In this document: one piece after another, positions 35,195-43,822 of the stretch | Layout: every line of letters starts with the position of its first letter | Numbering within the stretch: the stretch's first letter is position 1 | DNA from: Mycolicibacterium moriokaense | GTDB taxonomy: Bacteria; Actinomycetota; Actinomycetes; Mycobacteriales; Mycobacteriaceae | Direction: 5' to 3' | DNA length: 64,000 bases | NCBI RefSeq assembly: GCF_010726085.1 | Contig: NZ_AP022560.1 | Coordinates: forward strand, 5,952,001 to 6,016,000 | Notes under the pieces: generated by a model | Told to the model about the DNA's origin: nothing | What the model saw: the letters and a program-made list of their open reading frames with translations, nothing else | The model's database searches: none | Program-made: the position numbers and the translations under genes

Positions 35195-36364
35195 ATGGGC
35201 TCAGACGATCCGGATGGCGGCAGCCGGCCGCGGCCGTTGACCGGGGTGCGCGTGCTGGAACTCGCGGCGATGGGCCCGGTGTCCTTCGCCGCGATGATGT
35301 TCGCCGATTTGGGCGCCTCGGTGGTCCGCGTGGACCGCCCGATGGGGCCCGCGGTGCCAGAAGAGGCCCGTTCTCGCGCGGATGTCCTTGGGCGGGGCAA
35401 GGTCTCGCTCGGGCTGGACCTGCGAGCCAAGGGCGCCAGCGATGTCGTGCTGGATCTGGTCGCCGAGTCCGAGATTTTGATCGAGGGCTTCCGGCCCGGC
35501 GTCGCTGAGCGTCTTGGCATCGGTCCAGAGCCCTGTCTGACGCGTAATCCGGCTCTGGTCTACGTGCGACTGACCGGCTATGGACAGGACGGGCCGATGG
35601 CCACGGAAGTCGGCCACGACATCAATTTCATTGCGGTGTCCGGCGTGCTCGATGCCGTCGGCCGCAAGGGGCAGAAGCCGACACCGCCGCTGAACCTGGT
35701 CGGCGACTACGGGGGTGGGGCGATGCTGGCTGTCGTCGGCGCGCTTGCCGCAGTTGTCGAAGCACGGCGATCGGGGCGGGGACAGGTCGTCGATGCCTCG
35801 ATGTGTGACGGTGCGATGCTGCTCATGTCGGCGTCGTACGCATTCGAACCCGGTGGCCCCAGGGGAACGAATCTGCTGGACTCGGGAGCGCCGTTCTATG
35901 AGGTTTATGAGACGGCGGACCATCGCCACATTGCGGTGGGTGCATTGTTGGACAAGTTTTGGCTGGCGCTTGTCACGACGCTCGGGCTGTCCGAGTCGGA
36001 CAAGTGGCGTGAGCGGCGGGAGGCTGATTGGCCCTTTCTCAAACGAGAACTTGCGGCTGTCTTCGCCACCAAGACACAAGCGGAATGGCTTGAGGAATTC
36101 GCCGGTGTACCCGCGTGTGTGACTCCGGTATTGCGCCGCGACGAGTTGGCGATGTATCCGCACCACGCCGCGCGAAATGCGCTGATTCAGGTCGACGGAG
36201 TCGAAGCACCAGCGCCGGCACCGCGCTTCGGCTCCGCCGCTCCTCCGAGACCGGAACGACCGCCACTGCGGGGTGAGCACACCGTGGATGTGCTGCGCGG
36301 AATCGGCTATTCCCAGTCCCGGATCGAGGGCCTGCTTGCGAACCGGACCGTGTTTCGCACCTGA
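35195..36364 (+). CDS. Alpha-methylacyl-CoA racemase (CaiB/BaiF superfamily)
   Basis: 389 residues from ATG 35195; the longer open frame overlaps the VOC gene and is rejected. The superfamily contains CoA transferases and racemases. This one has the racemase acid/base pair: His141 in GHDINFIAVSGVL and Asp171 in NLVGDYGGG, separated by 30 residues as in mycobacterial MCR (His126/Asp156). It would convert (2R)- to (2S)-methylacyl-CoA so that the acyl-CoA dehydrogenase can act. That points to a methyl-branched substrate. It ends six bases before the convergent F420-type gene. Confidence 0.9.
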   Translation: MGSDDPDGGSRPRPLTGVRVLELAAMGPVSFAAMMFADLGASVVRVDRPMGPAVPEEARSRADVLGRGKVSLGLDLRAKGASDVVLDLVAESEILIEGFRPGVAERLGIGPEPCLTRNPALVYVRLTGYGQDGPMATEVGHDINFIAVSGVLDAVGRKGQKPTPPLNLVGDYGGGAMLAVVGALAAVVEARRSGRGQVVDASMCDGAMLLMSASYAFEPGGPRGTNLLDSGAPFYEVYETADHRHIAVGALLDKFWLALVTTLGLSESDKWRERREADWPFLKRELAAVFATKTQAEWLEEFAGVPACVTPVLRRDELAMYPHHAARNALIQVDGVEAPAPAPRFGSAAPPRPERPPLRGEHTVDVLRGIGYSQSRIEGLLANRTVFRT

Positions 36365-36370
36365 CGCCGG

Positions 36371-37417
36371 TCACGCCGCACGCATGGCGTCCACGAGTTC
36401 AGCGAAGCGTTGCGGAGGCGGGATGTCACCGGGTCGGTTGAACCTGATGCGGTGCACGAGCCCGTCGAACCGGGTCCGCAAGGTCTCTGCCACCTGCCCC
36501 ACGGTGCCCGCTGCACACATGGCATCCAAGATTTCGTCGGATATCAGGGGCACCATCTCGTCCCAACGGCCTTGTTTGGACAGCACATTCAGTTCGTCCT
36601 GCAGATCACCCCAGCCGTGCAGTTCGAGGACCGGCCGGTAGGCGGGCGTTGAACCGTAGAATGAGATCTGCCTTCGCACCGCTTCGCGGTCCTGCTCGTC
36701 GAGCGCCACGAACGGGGAATGTGCAATCTCCAACGGAGCGGCTCCTGGCGGCCGGTGTGCGGTGGTCGCCGGAAGAATTACGTCACGGATATAGCGATCC
36801 GTGCAGAACGAGTGCACAAACAATCCATCGGCAACCTCGGCAGTGGTGCGCAGCATCTGCGGTCCGACAGCGGCGAGGAACACCTTCGGCGGCCCGTACG
36901 GGTTGGGCTTCGGGGTGAAGGCGGGGGTCATCAGCGAGTGGTCGTAGAACTCACCGCGATGTTCGAGTCCTTCCCCGGTGTCCCACGCGTGCCAGATGGC
37001 TCGCAGCGCCCTGACGAACTCGTGCATCCGCGCCACCGGCCGCGACCAGGGCATGCCGAATCTTCGAGTGATGTGTGGACGAATCTGGCTGCCGAGGCCG
37101 AGCACGAGCCGTCCGCCGGAGAATCGCTGGAGATCCCACGCGGGATAGGCAACGGTCATTGGAGTCCGGGCGAATGCGATCGCCACCGACGGACCGATTT
37201 CGACCCGGGACGAATGCTCGGCAGCCAGAGTGAGCGCCAGGAAAGGGTCGGCCATGTTCTCGGTGTTCCAGCCGCCGTCGTAACCGACCTCCTCGCAGGC
37301 GCGGATGTCCTCCGCGGCGGTCGCGAGGTCGTTGCGTAGCCGTGCATCGATCCTCAGACTGCATCCCCGGTGTGGGGCGCCGGTCAAGCGCCCGTCCCGT
37401 TCGTCCGGAAACTTCAT
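36371..37417 (-). CDS. F420-dependent luciferase-like oxidoreductase (MSMEG_2256-type)
   Basis: 348 residues; GAGAGGA precedes ATG 37417. A luciferase-like TIM barrel with GGRLVLGLGSQIRPHITRRFGMPWSRPVARM, NPYGPPKVFLAAVGP and RQISFYGSTPAYRPVLELHGWGD, the signature of a mycobacterial subfamily assumed to use coenzyme F420. It follows the AtuA-like gene by 51 bases on the same strand and is probably the last gene of the carboxylase operon. The substrate is unknown; a hydride transfer to an unsaturated acyl or carbonyl compound is likely. Confidence 0.9.
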   Translation of the reverse strand: MKFPDERDGRLTGAPHRGCSLRIDARLRNDLATAAEDIRACEEVGYDGGWNTENMADPFLALTLAAEHSSRVEIGPSVAIAFARTPMTVAYPAWDLQRFSGGRLVLGLGSQIRPHITRRFGMPWSRPVARMHEFVRALRAIWHAWDTGEGLEHRGEFYDHSLMTPAFTPKPNPYGPPKVFLAAVGPQMLRTTAEVADGLFVHSFCTDRYIRDVILPATTAHRPPGAAPLEIAHSPFVALDEQDREAVRRQISFYGSTPAYRPVLELHGWGDLQDELNVLSKQGRWDEMVPLISDEILDAMCAAGTVGQVAETLRTRFDGLVHRIRFNRPGDIPPPQRFAELVDAMRAA

Positions 37418-37468
37418 TCGTCGTCCTCTCGCGGGTGTCATCGACTGATGGCGGTCGGGCGCTGTCGC

Positions 37469-39214
37469 CTACTCCACCAGGGCGCGTGGAATATCGACCA
37501 GGAGGCTGCGGAGGTACTCCCCGAGACCCTTGGCCTGTGGATCGGGACGGGTCGAGGACGCGACGCCGTCGCCGAGCAGGTTCTGGACCACAACGTTGAG
37601 CGCACGCAGGTTGGGGAACTCGTAAATCTGTAGCTCGAGGTTCGCGGATTCCTTTCCGAGTAGGTCACGTGCCCGCTCGACAGTCAGGAAGCTCCGCAGC
37701 CAGGCATACTCGGCGTCGGTCCGTGTCCAGAGCCCGATGTTCGCGTCGCCACCCTTGTCACCCGAGCGGGCACCCACGATGGTGCCCAACGGCAGGCGCA
37801 CCGTGGGTCCGGTCGTCTCCGGCCGCGGCGCCGCGGCGGCGGGGGGTGAGGCGACAGCGGGGGCGCCCACGGCTGTCGGCGGGTCCCCCACCGTGCGTCG
37901 CTCGCCGTCAGGCAGGACGACGGTGTGGACTACTGCGGTACGCGGTACCGCCGCTGCGCGGTACACCCCGAAGGCCGACTCCGCGGTCGGCGGCGTTGTC
38001 GTGTGGAAGCCTGCGACGCCGCCCAGGGCGATTTCCATCGTCGCGTTCGAGAAAGCGCGGCCCACGACACGCGGGTCCGGGTCCTTCACGGTGACCTGCA
38101 GGTGCGCGGTGGCCTCCACGTTGCTCGGAGCGTCCGGGTGATCGAAACGCAGCAGTCGCACGTCGACCTCGGCGAACCGCTCGCGACCCCCGAGTGCCGC
38201 AAAGAGGTGGTCCTGCACGAGTGCGGCCTTGGCCTCCAGGTCCAACCCGGTCAGGACGATCGTCATCGTGTTCCGGTAGCCGCCAAATTCATTGAGGGCG
38301 ACCTTGAGGGTGGGCGGAGGTGGACTTCCGCGGACACCGGTGATCGCGACTCGGTGCTCACCGATCTCGGCGAGACGGATCGTGTCGAAGTGGGCCGTGA
38401 CGTCCGGCCCCAAGTATGCCGGCGCACCGATCTCGTACAGGAGCTGCGCGGTGACGGTCCCGACCGAGACCAGGCCGCCGGTGTCGGGGTGCTTGGTGAT
38501 CACCGAGGTGCCGTCGGCGGCGACCTCGGCGATCGGGAATCCCGGGTAGCGGCGGTCGGTGATCTCGTCGAGAAACGCATAGTTCCCGCCGGTGGCTTGG
38601 GGTCCGCACTCGATCACGTGACCGGCTACCACGGCGCCCGCCAACTCATCGAATGCCTCGTGGTCCCATCCGTGCCACCACGCAGCCGGTCCGACGACCA
38701 GCGATGCATCTGTGACCCGCCCGGTGACGACGACGTCGGCGCCGGCGGAGAGCGCCTCGGCGATGCCCCATCCCCCGAGGTAAGCGTTGGCGGAGACCGG
38801 CGGCTTCCCGGTGACGGAGGGGGTGATCGCCGCCAGAGCACCGCGCAGATCGTCGCCCTCGACGTAGGCGACGCGCGCACCGGTGCCGAGGTCCTCGATC
38901 GCGGCGGCGAGACCAGCCGGATTGAGCCCACCCGCGTTCGACACCACCTTGACGCCGCGGGCTACACAGTCTGCAAGGACGTCGCGCATCTGGGCCAGAA
39001 ACGTCTTCGCATACCCGCCTGCGGGATCCGCGGCCTGGGCTTTGGCCAGGATCAGCATCGTGAGCTCGGCGAGGTAATCGCCGGAAAGGACGTCGATGCC
39101 CGGCCCGGCGCCATCCAGCATGTCTCGTGCCGCGGTCAGGCGATCACCGTAGAAACCTGAACAGTTGCCGATCCGGACCGGTCGGTCCGCACGGTGCGAC
39201 AAAACGTGACTCAT
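37469..39214 (-). CDS. atuA: AtuA-like protein (acyclic terpene utilisation family, DUF1446)
   Basis: 581 residues from ATG 39214, with AGGAG upstream. The N-terminal DUF1446 domain (RIGNCSGFYGDRLTAARDML to about residue 340) is followed, after a Pro/Ala-rich linker near 470, by a C-terminal small domain (LGTIVGARSGDKGGDANIGLW). AtuA is essential for citronellol/geraniol breakdown in Pseudomonas and always accompanies a biotin-dependent acyl-CoA carboxylase; its reaction is unclear, possibly hydration of the carboxylated enoyl-CoA. The fused two-domain form is common in actinobacteria. It lies 13 bases after the carboxylase alpha gene. Confidence 0.9.
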   Translation of the reverse strand: MSHVLSHRADRPVRIGNCSGFYGDRLTAARDMLDGAGPGIDVLSGDYLAELTMLILAKAQAADPAGGYAKTFLAQMRDVLADCVARGVKVVSNAGGLNPAGLAAAIEDLGTGARVAYVEGDDLRGALAAITPSVTGKPPVSANAYLGGWGIAEALSAGADVVVTGRVTDASLVVGPAAWWHGWDHEAFDELAGAVVAGHVIECGPQATGGNYAFLDEITDRRYPGFPIAEVAADGTSVITKHPDTGGLVSVGTVTAQLLYEIGAPAYLGPDVTAHFDTIRLAEIGEHRVAITGVRGSPPPPTLKVALNEFGGYRNTMTIVLTGLDLEAKAALVQDHLFAALGGRERFAEVDVRLLRFDHPDAPSNVEATAHLQVTVKDPDPRVVGRAFSNATMEIALGGVAGFHTTTPPTAESAFGVYRAAAVPRTAVVHTVVLPDGERRTVGDPPTAVGAPAVASPPAAAAPRPETTGPTVRLPLGTIVGARSGDKGGDANIGLWTRTDAEYAWLRSFLTVERARDLLGKESANLELQIYEFPNLRALNVVVQNLLGDGVASSTRPDPQAKGLGEYLRSLLVDIPRALVE

Positions 39215-39227
39215 TACCGAACTCCTG

Positions 39228-41237
39228 TCACGTGCTCGAAGGGGCATCGTCGATGATGGCGAGCACCTGCCGCGTCGCGACCTGGTCGCCGGATACCACA
39301 GAAAGCTGCGTGACCACCCCGTCGACCGGTGCTACGACGGTGTGTTCCATCTTCATGGCCTCGAGCACGATGAGTGGCTGTCCGGCGACTACCGCGTCAC
39401 CGGCGTCCGCCAGTACCCGCACGACTACCCCGGGCATCGGCGCGATCAGTGACCCGGCGGGTGCGGCTGCGGCCGCGTTGGCGAAGCGGGGCACGTCGGT
39501 GAATGCGCTCGAGCCGTCCGGCCCGTCGACGAAGGTCTGCCCCTGGGCCCGATGCACCCGGTACGACCGGCGCACTCCTTCAACCTCGAGGGTGACCAGC
39601 CCTGGGGAGGCGGTGAGCAGGCCGACGTCGAGCGGTTCCCCGTTGACGGCAAGGTCGACCACCGGACCGGCCGGTCCCGAGCGCCCGAATGCATATGTGA
39701 CCTCGAGCGCCCGATCGCCACAGGTATAGGTGACGGTCTGTGGGGGGCCGCAGACGTTGCGCCAGCCCGACGGTAGCCCGCCGAGCACCGCTGCCCCCGC
39801 GCGGTGCTCGGCCTGGCGACTCAGGGCTGCCGCAGCTGCGTGAATCCGTTCGGCGGCACAGGGCTCCGCCGCGACAAGCTCGGGATGCCGTTGGAGGTAT
39901 CCGGTGTCGACGTGCCCCGCAAGGAACTCCTCGTCGCGCAGGATCCCGACGAGCTGGTCTCGGTTCGTCGTGAGCCCGTGAATCTCGGCCTGTGCGAGGG
40001 CACGGGCGAGTGTGCGAGCGGCTTCGGTCCGCGTCCGACCGTATGCGATGACCTTGGCCAGCATTGGGTCGTAATGCGGGCCGACGACGGAGCCATCGAC
40101 GACCCCGGAATCGACCCGCACGCCCGGCAGTGGGGGAATGTTGAAGCGGTGCAATGTGCCCGTCGACGGCAGGTACCCGGTCGGCACATCCTCCGCGTAG
40201 AGCCGGACCTCGATGGCATGCCCGTCGATCCGGGCTTCGGTGGCCTCGACCGGTAGCGGGTGCCCTTCGGCGATCCGTAGCTGCAGCGCCACCAGGTCCA
40301 GGCCCGTGACCATCTCCGTCACCGGATGCTCTACCTGTAGTCGTGTATTGACTTCGAGAAAAAAGAAGGCTCCATCTCGGTCGAGGACGAACTCGACCGT
40401 GCCGGCGCCGGTGTAGTCGATCGCCTTGCCCGCCGCCACGGCGGCTGTTCCGAGTTCGACGCGCAGCCGGTCGTCGACCGCGGGCGAGGGGCTCTCCTCG
40501 ACGATCTTCTGATAGCGGCGTTGTATCGAGCACTCGCGCTCGAAGAGATGCACGACCTGTCCGAGCGAGTCGCCGAAGATCTGCACCTCGATATGGCGAG
40601 GATCCTCGACGAAGCGCTCGAGGAAGACAGTGCCGTCGCCGAACGCGGCTTCCGCCTCGTGACGGGCCGAGTCGACAGCGGCAGCCAGGTCGGCGGCGGC
40701 CCGCACAATCCGCATCCCTCGCCCGCCACCTCCGAACGCGGCCTTGACCAGCACCGGGAAACCGATTCTCTCGGCGACAAGGCCCAGGTCAGTGGCTGCA
40801 TCGACGGTGGCCCCAGGCAGAACCGGCACTCCCGCGGCGTGCATCAGCGCCTTCGCCTCGAGCTTCGATCCCATCGAAGCGATGGCCTTGGGCCCCGGTC
40901 CGACGAAGATCAGCTCTGCCGCGTTGCATTCCTGGGCGAAGGCGGCGTTCTCCGAGAGGAATCCATATCCCGGATGGATCGCGTTCGCGCCCGTTCTGCG
41001 AGCAGCCGCAATGAGGGCGTCCCCACGCAGGTATGTCTCGGACGGCGTGGCGCCGGGCAGACGCACCGCCTCGTCGGCCAGAGTGACGAACGGAGCCTCG
41101 GCATCGGGGTCGGAATACACGGCGACGGTAGCGATTCCGAGGTCGTGCGCGGTGCGCATGACGCGGGCGGCGATCTCCCCCCGGTTGGCGACCAACAGTT
41201 TCGTGATGGCGCGTTTATTGGGCATGTGCCGGCTCAC
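39228..41237 (-). CDS. Acyl-CoA carboxylase alpha subunit (biotin carboxylase-BCCP)
   Basis: 669 residues; GTG 41237 overlaps the beta-subunit stop in GTGA, and an ATG four codons later (41225) is the alternative. Biotin carboxylase domain with KLLVANRGEIAARVMRTA, ATP-grasp GGGGRGMRIV and the active-site EVNTRLQVEHPVTE. A BT-like linker follows, then the C-terminal biotinyl domain with EAMKMEH (biotin on Lys629). It charges biotin with bicarbonate and ATP for the beta subunit. The pair looks like methylcrotonyl-CoA or geranyl-CoA carboxylase. Confidence 0.94.
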   Translation of the reverse strand: MSRHMPNKRAITKLLVANRGEIAARVMRTAHDLGIATVAVYSDPDAEAPFVTLADEAVRLPGATPSETYLRGDALIAAARRTGANAIHPGYGFLSENAAFAQECNAAELIFVGPGPKAIASMGSKLEAKALMHAAGVPVLPGATVDAATDLGLVAERIGFPVLVKAAFGGGGRGMRIVRAAADLAAAVDSARHEAEAAFGDGTVFLERFVEDPRHIEVQIFGDSLGQVVHLFERECSIQRRYQKIVEESPSPAVDDRLRVELGTAAVAAGKAIDYTGAGTVEFVLDRDGAFFFLEVNTRLQVEHPVTEMVTGLDLVALQLRIAEGHPLPVEATEARIDGHAIEVRLYAEDVPTGYLPSTGTLHRFNIPPLPGVRVDSGVVDGSVVGPHYDPMLAKVIAYGRTRTEAARTLARALAQAEIHGLTTNRDQLVGILRDEEFLAGHVDTGYLQRHPELVAAEPCAAERIHAAAAALSRQAEHRAGAAVLGGLPSGWRNVCGPPQTVTYTCGDRALEVTYAFGRSGPAGPVVDLAVNGEPLDVGLLTASPGLVTLEVEGVRRSYRVHRAQGQTFVDGPDGSSAFTDVPRFANAAAAAPAGSLIAPMPGVVVRVLADAGDAVVAGQPLIVLEAMKMEHTVVAPVDGVVTQLSVVSGDQVATRQVLAIIDDAPSST

Positions 41238-42832
41238 ATCCTGAAGACGCCGAAACCGCGGCGGCCGGCGACTGTGCCTGAATGCACGGCGGAAAGTGAC
41301 ATGCCCAGCACCGTGCGGGTATCACGGGGGTCGATGATCCCGTCGTCGTACACGCGCGAGGAGATGGCGAAACTGTGGGACTCCGCCTCGATCTGGGCCT
41401 CGATCGCTTGCCTCCGCGCGGCGTCGGCCTCCTCGTCATACTCACGATTCTGGGACGCCGCCGACGCGCGGCCGACGATCGACATCACACCCGCCAGTTG
41501 CGCAGAGCCCATGACGGCGACCCTCGATGCGGGCCAGGAGAACAACAGCCGCGGATCGTACGCGCGTCCGGACATGCCGTAGTTGCCGGCACCGAACGAC
41601 GACGCCATGTTGATAGTGAGGTGGGGAACCGCGCTGTTTGTCACGGCATTGATCATTTTGGCCCCGTCCTTGATGATCCCGCCCTGTTCGTAGTCCCGGC
41701 CGACCATGTAGCCAGTTGTGTTCTGCAAGAACACAAGCGACACGTCGGACTGATTAGCGAGGAGGATGAACTCGCTGGCCTTCTTCGCTTCCTCCCCGAA
41801 GAGCACCCCGCGGTGGTTCGCAAGGAACCCGACCGGGTAGCCATGAACACAGGCCCAACCGGTGACCAGTGACGTGCCGTAGAGCGGCTTGTACTCATCG
41901 AACTCCGAGCCGTCGACAGTGCGGGCCAAAACCTCGCGCGGGTCGAAAGGCACTTTCGGGTCCACGGGCAGGATCCCGAGGATCTCCTCTGGATCGTATT
42001 GGGGCGGTGGGGCATTCGGCGATGGCGGTGGGCCGAGCTTCCGCCACTGCAGGCGGGCGACGATCGCACGGCCGAGCCGGATAGCGTCCCGCTCGTCGGC
42101 GGCGAAGTAGTCGGAGAGCCCGGAGGTCCGGCTGTGCATCTCAGCGCCACCGAGGGACTCCTCGTCGGCGTCTTCGCCGGTTGCCATTTTCACCAGCGGC
42201 GGACCGCCGAGGAATACCTTCGCCTGTCGATCGACGAGCACGGCGTAGTCGCACATGGCTGGGACATAGGCACCACCGGCTGTGGAATTGCCGAACACCA
42301 GCGCGATCGTGGGGATCGCCATCGAGGACAACTCGGTGAGCTCGTGAAAGATTCGGCCGCCGGGTACGAACAGGTCCGCCTGTGTCGTCAGGTCGGCGCC
42401 GCCCGACTCCACCAGATTGATCACCGGCAGGCGGTTGGTGCGGGCGATCTCCAAGGCGCGCAGGATTTTTCGCAGCGTATAGGGGTTCATCGCGCCGCCG
42501 CGAACGGTCGGGTCGTGTCCTATCAGGACGCACTCCACACCGGACACCACGCCGATCCCAGTCAGCACCGAAGCTCCGACGGTGAAGTCGGTGCCCCAGG
42601 CCGCCAGGGTTGAAAGCTCCAGGAACGGTGAATCGGGGTCGACCAGGAGGGCCAGTCGCTCACGGACCGTGAGCTTCCCCCGCTCGCGGTGCCGCTGCAC
42701 CTGACGGTGCCCGCCGCCGGCGACGGCCAGCTCGAGCTGTTCGTCGAGCGCAGCGATGATGTCAAGTTGGTGCGCCCGATTGCTTGCGTAGGCCTCTGAG
42801 GATGTGTCGAGTTGCGAGACCAGGACGGCCAT
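41234..42832 (-). CDS. Acyl-CoA carboxylase beta subunit (carboxyltransferase; MCC/GCC-like)
   Basis: 532 residues. N- and C-terminal crotonase-like carboxyltransferase domains: VRERLALLVDPDSPFLEL, GHDPTVRGGAMNPYTLRKILRALEIA, ESGGADLTTQ, NSTAGGAYVPAMCDY, then QNTTGYMVGRDYEQGGIIKDGAKM and SFGAGNYGMSGRAYDPR. The last two match the methylcrotonyl/geranyl-CoA group rather than propionyl-CoA carboxylases. It moves CO2 to the gamma carbon of a 3-methyl-enoyl-CoA, which lets a beta-methyl branch be removed. First gene of the carboxylase operon; a palindromic operator lies 134 bases upstream. Confidence 0.94.
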   Translation of the reverse strand: MAVLVSQLDTSSEAYASNRAHQLDIIAALDEQLELAVAGGGHRQVQRHRERGKLTVRERLALLVDPDSPFLELSTLAAWGTDFTVGASVLTGIGVVSGVECVLIGHDPTVRGGAMNPYTLRKILRALEIARTNRLPVINLVESGGADLTTQADLFVPGGRIFHELTELSSMAIPTIALVFGNSTAGGAYVPAMCDYAVLVDRQAKVFLGGPPLVKMATGEDADEESLGGAEMHSRTSGLSDYFAADERDAIRLGRAIVARLQWRKLGPPPSPNAPPPQYDPEEILGILPVDPKVPFDPREVLARTVDGSEFDEYKPLYGTSLVTGWACVHGYPVGFLANHRGVLFGEEAKKASEFILLANQSDVSLVFLQNTTGYMVGRDYEQGGIIKDGAKMINAVTNSAVPHLTINMASSFGAGNYGMSGRAYDPRLLFSWPASRVAVMGSAQLAGVMSIVGRASAASQNREYDEEADAARRQAIEAQIEAESHSFAISSRVYDDGIIDPRDTRTVLGMSLSAVHSGTVAGRRGFGVFRM

Positions 42833-42965
42833 CAGCGGCCTCTGTCGATCGGAGTCATCGTGTGCTCGGCTGTCATCATCGTCTCCTGCGAGGACGGGTC
42901 GCCGCTCCGCTGCTGCAAACCCGAGTTCGGTCAGGAGTGTAGGACATCTCCGGCGACTCGTCCAT

Positions 42966-42981
42966 AAATTGGATACAATTT
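42966..42981. promoter_or_regulatory. GntR operator-like palindrome AAATTG-GATA-CAATTT
   Basis: A perfect 6+6 inverted repeat in the gap between the GntR stop and the carboxylase beta start. FadR-subfamily GntR proteins bind AT-rich dyads of this kind. A second copy sharing TTGGATAC is at 43736-43753 on the other side of the regulator gene. In this GC-rich genome such an AT-rich dyad stands out. Confidence 0.65.
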
Positions 42982-43001
42982 TGCCTACAGTTGCACTAGC
43001 A

Positions 43002-43670
43002 TCAGCGGTGAGGGTTCAGCGCCTCAACGAGGTCGCTCACTGTGAGGTCGCGGTGGGTGTTCATCAATGCCACCACCGCCTCGGTGTCCCCTCGCCGCAA
43101 CTCAGTGATCATCTTGCGGTGCTCCCGCACGATCCGCTTGCGCGCCTCGCTGTCGTATAGATGCACCGTCCGGTACGGCTCGGTCAAGCGCCAGAGGCGT
43201 TCGATCTCAGCGACCACGATGTCGAGGCCGGAAAGCCTGAACATAGCGAAGTGGAACGCTTCGTTGCAGGTGACGATCTCGAGGACATTGGCTTGCTCGA
43301 CCGCGCAGCCAATTGCATCGTTAAGATTGCTCAGTTCTTTGAGCTGGGTGCCGGATAGGCGCGGAAGTGCCCGGAGGACTTCGGTTTCCAGCGCTCGACG
43401 CATTAGGTAGATCTGCGCAAGTTCGTCGGCGTCAAGACGGGTCACGGTATAGCCGACGTGCGGCTGGTGACGCATCACGCCCTCAGACTCAAGCGACTTG
43501 AGGGCCTCTCTGACTGGTATCCGGCTCACGCCGAGTCGTGTGGCAAGAGACTCCTGGCGGACCTGCTGGCCGGGGACCAGCTCGCGCGTACGCAGCATTG
43601 TGCGAATTTCATCGATGACACGTGCGACGCTGGTGGAACGCCCAGTCGTGTCAGATTTGATACCGGGCAT
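43002..43670 (-). CDS. GntR-family regulator, FadR/FCD subgroup
   Basis: 222 residues; GGAGGTGG precedes ATG 43670. N-terminal winged helix (QESLATRLGVSRIPVREALKSLESEGV, about 42-68) and an all-helical FCD ligand domain with RRALETEVLRAL, CNEAFHFAMF and EHRKMITELRRGD, where Asp/His residues usually bind a metal and acid ligand. It sits between the carboxylase operon and the ADP-forming synthetase gene, each with a matching palindrome, so it probably controls both. The inducer is likely a pathway acid or acyl-CoA. Confidence 0.93.
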   Translation of the reverse strand: MPGIKSDTTGRSTSVARVIDEIRTMLRTRELVPGQQVRQESLATRLGVSRIPVREALKSLESEGVMRHQPHVGYTVTRLDADELAQIYLMRRALETEVLRALPRLSGTQLKELSNLNDAIGCAVEQANVLEIVTCNEAFHFAMFRLSGLDIVVAEIERLWRLTEPYRTVHLYDSEARKRIVREHRKMITELRRGDTEAVVALMNTHRDLTVSDLVEALNPHR

Positions 43671-43735
43671 TTGCCACCTCCGGCGAGAGCTTAGCAAAGC
43701 GACTGCACTCAAGAGCTGTGTGGCGCGTTCCCGAA

Positions 43736-43753
43736 AATTTTGGATACGAAATT
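43736..43753. promoter_or_regulatory. Second GntR operator-like palindrome AATTTTGGATACGAAATT
   Basis: Located in the 152-base divergent region between the GntR gene and the ADP-forming synthetase gene. Outer arms AATTT/AAATT are perfect, and the centre shares TTGGATAC with the site at 42966-42981. It is 66 bases upstream of the GntR start and 70 bases upstream of the synthetase start, suited to control both promoters, including autoregulation. Confidence 0.6.
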
Positions 43754-43822
43754 GTGTGCAGTATTGTCGTGGAACACCAACTTTCCGGCCTGCGCCGACG
43801 GCAATTACGAGGAGGTGGCCCG

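Noticed and set aside
35195..36364. Plain CoA-transferase for the CaiB/BaiF protein
   Set aside because: The His/Asp pair 30 residues apart and the GHDIN and NLVGDYGGG motifs fit alpha-methylacyl-CoA racemase better.
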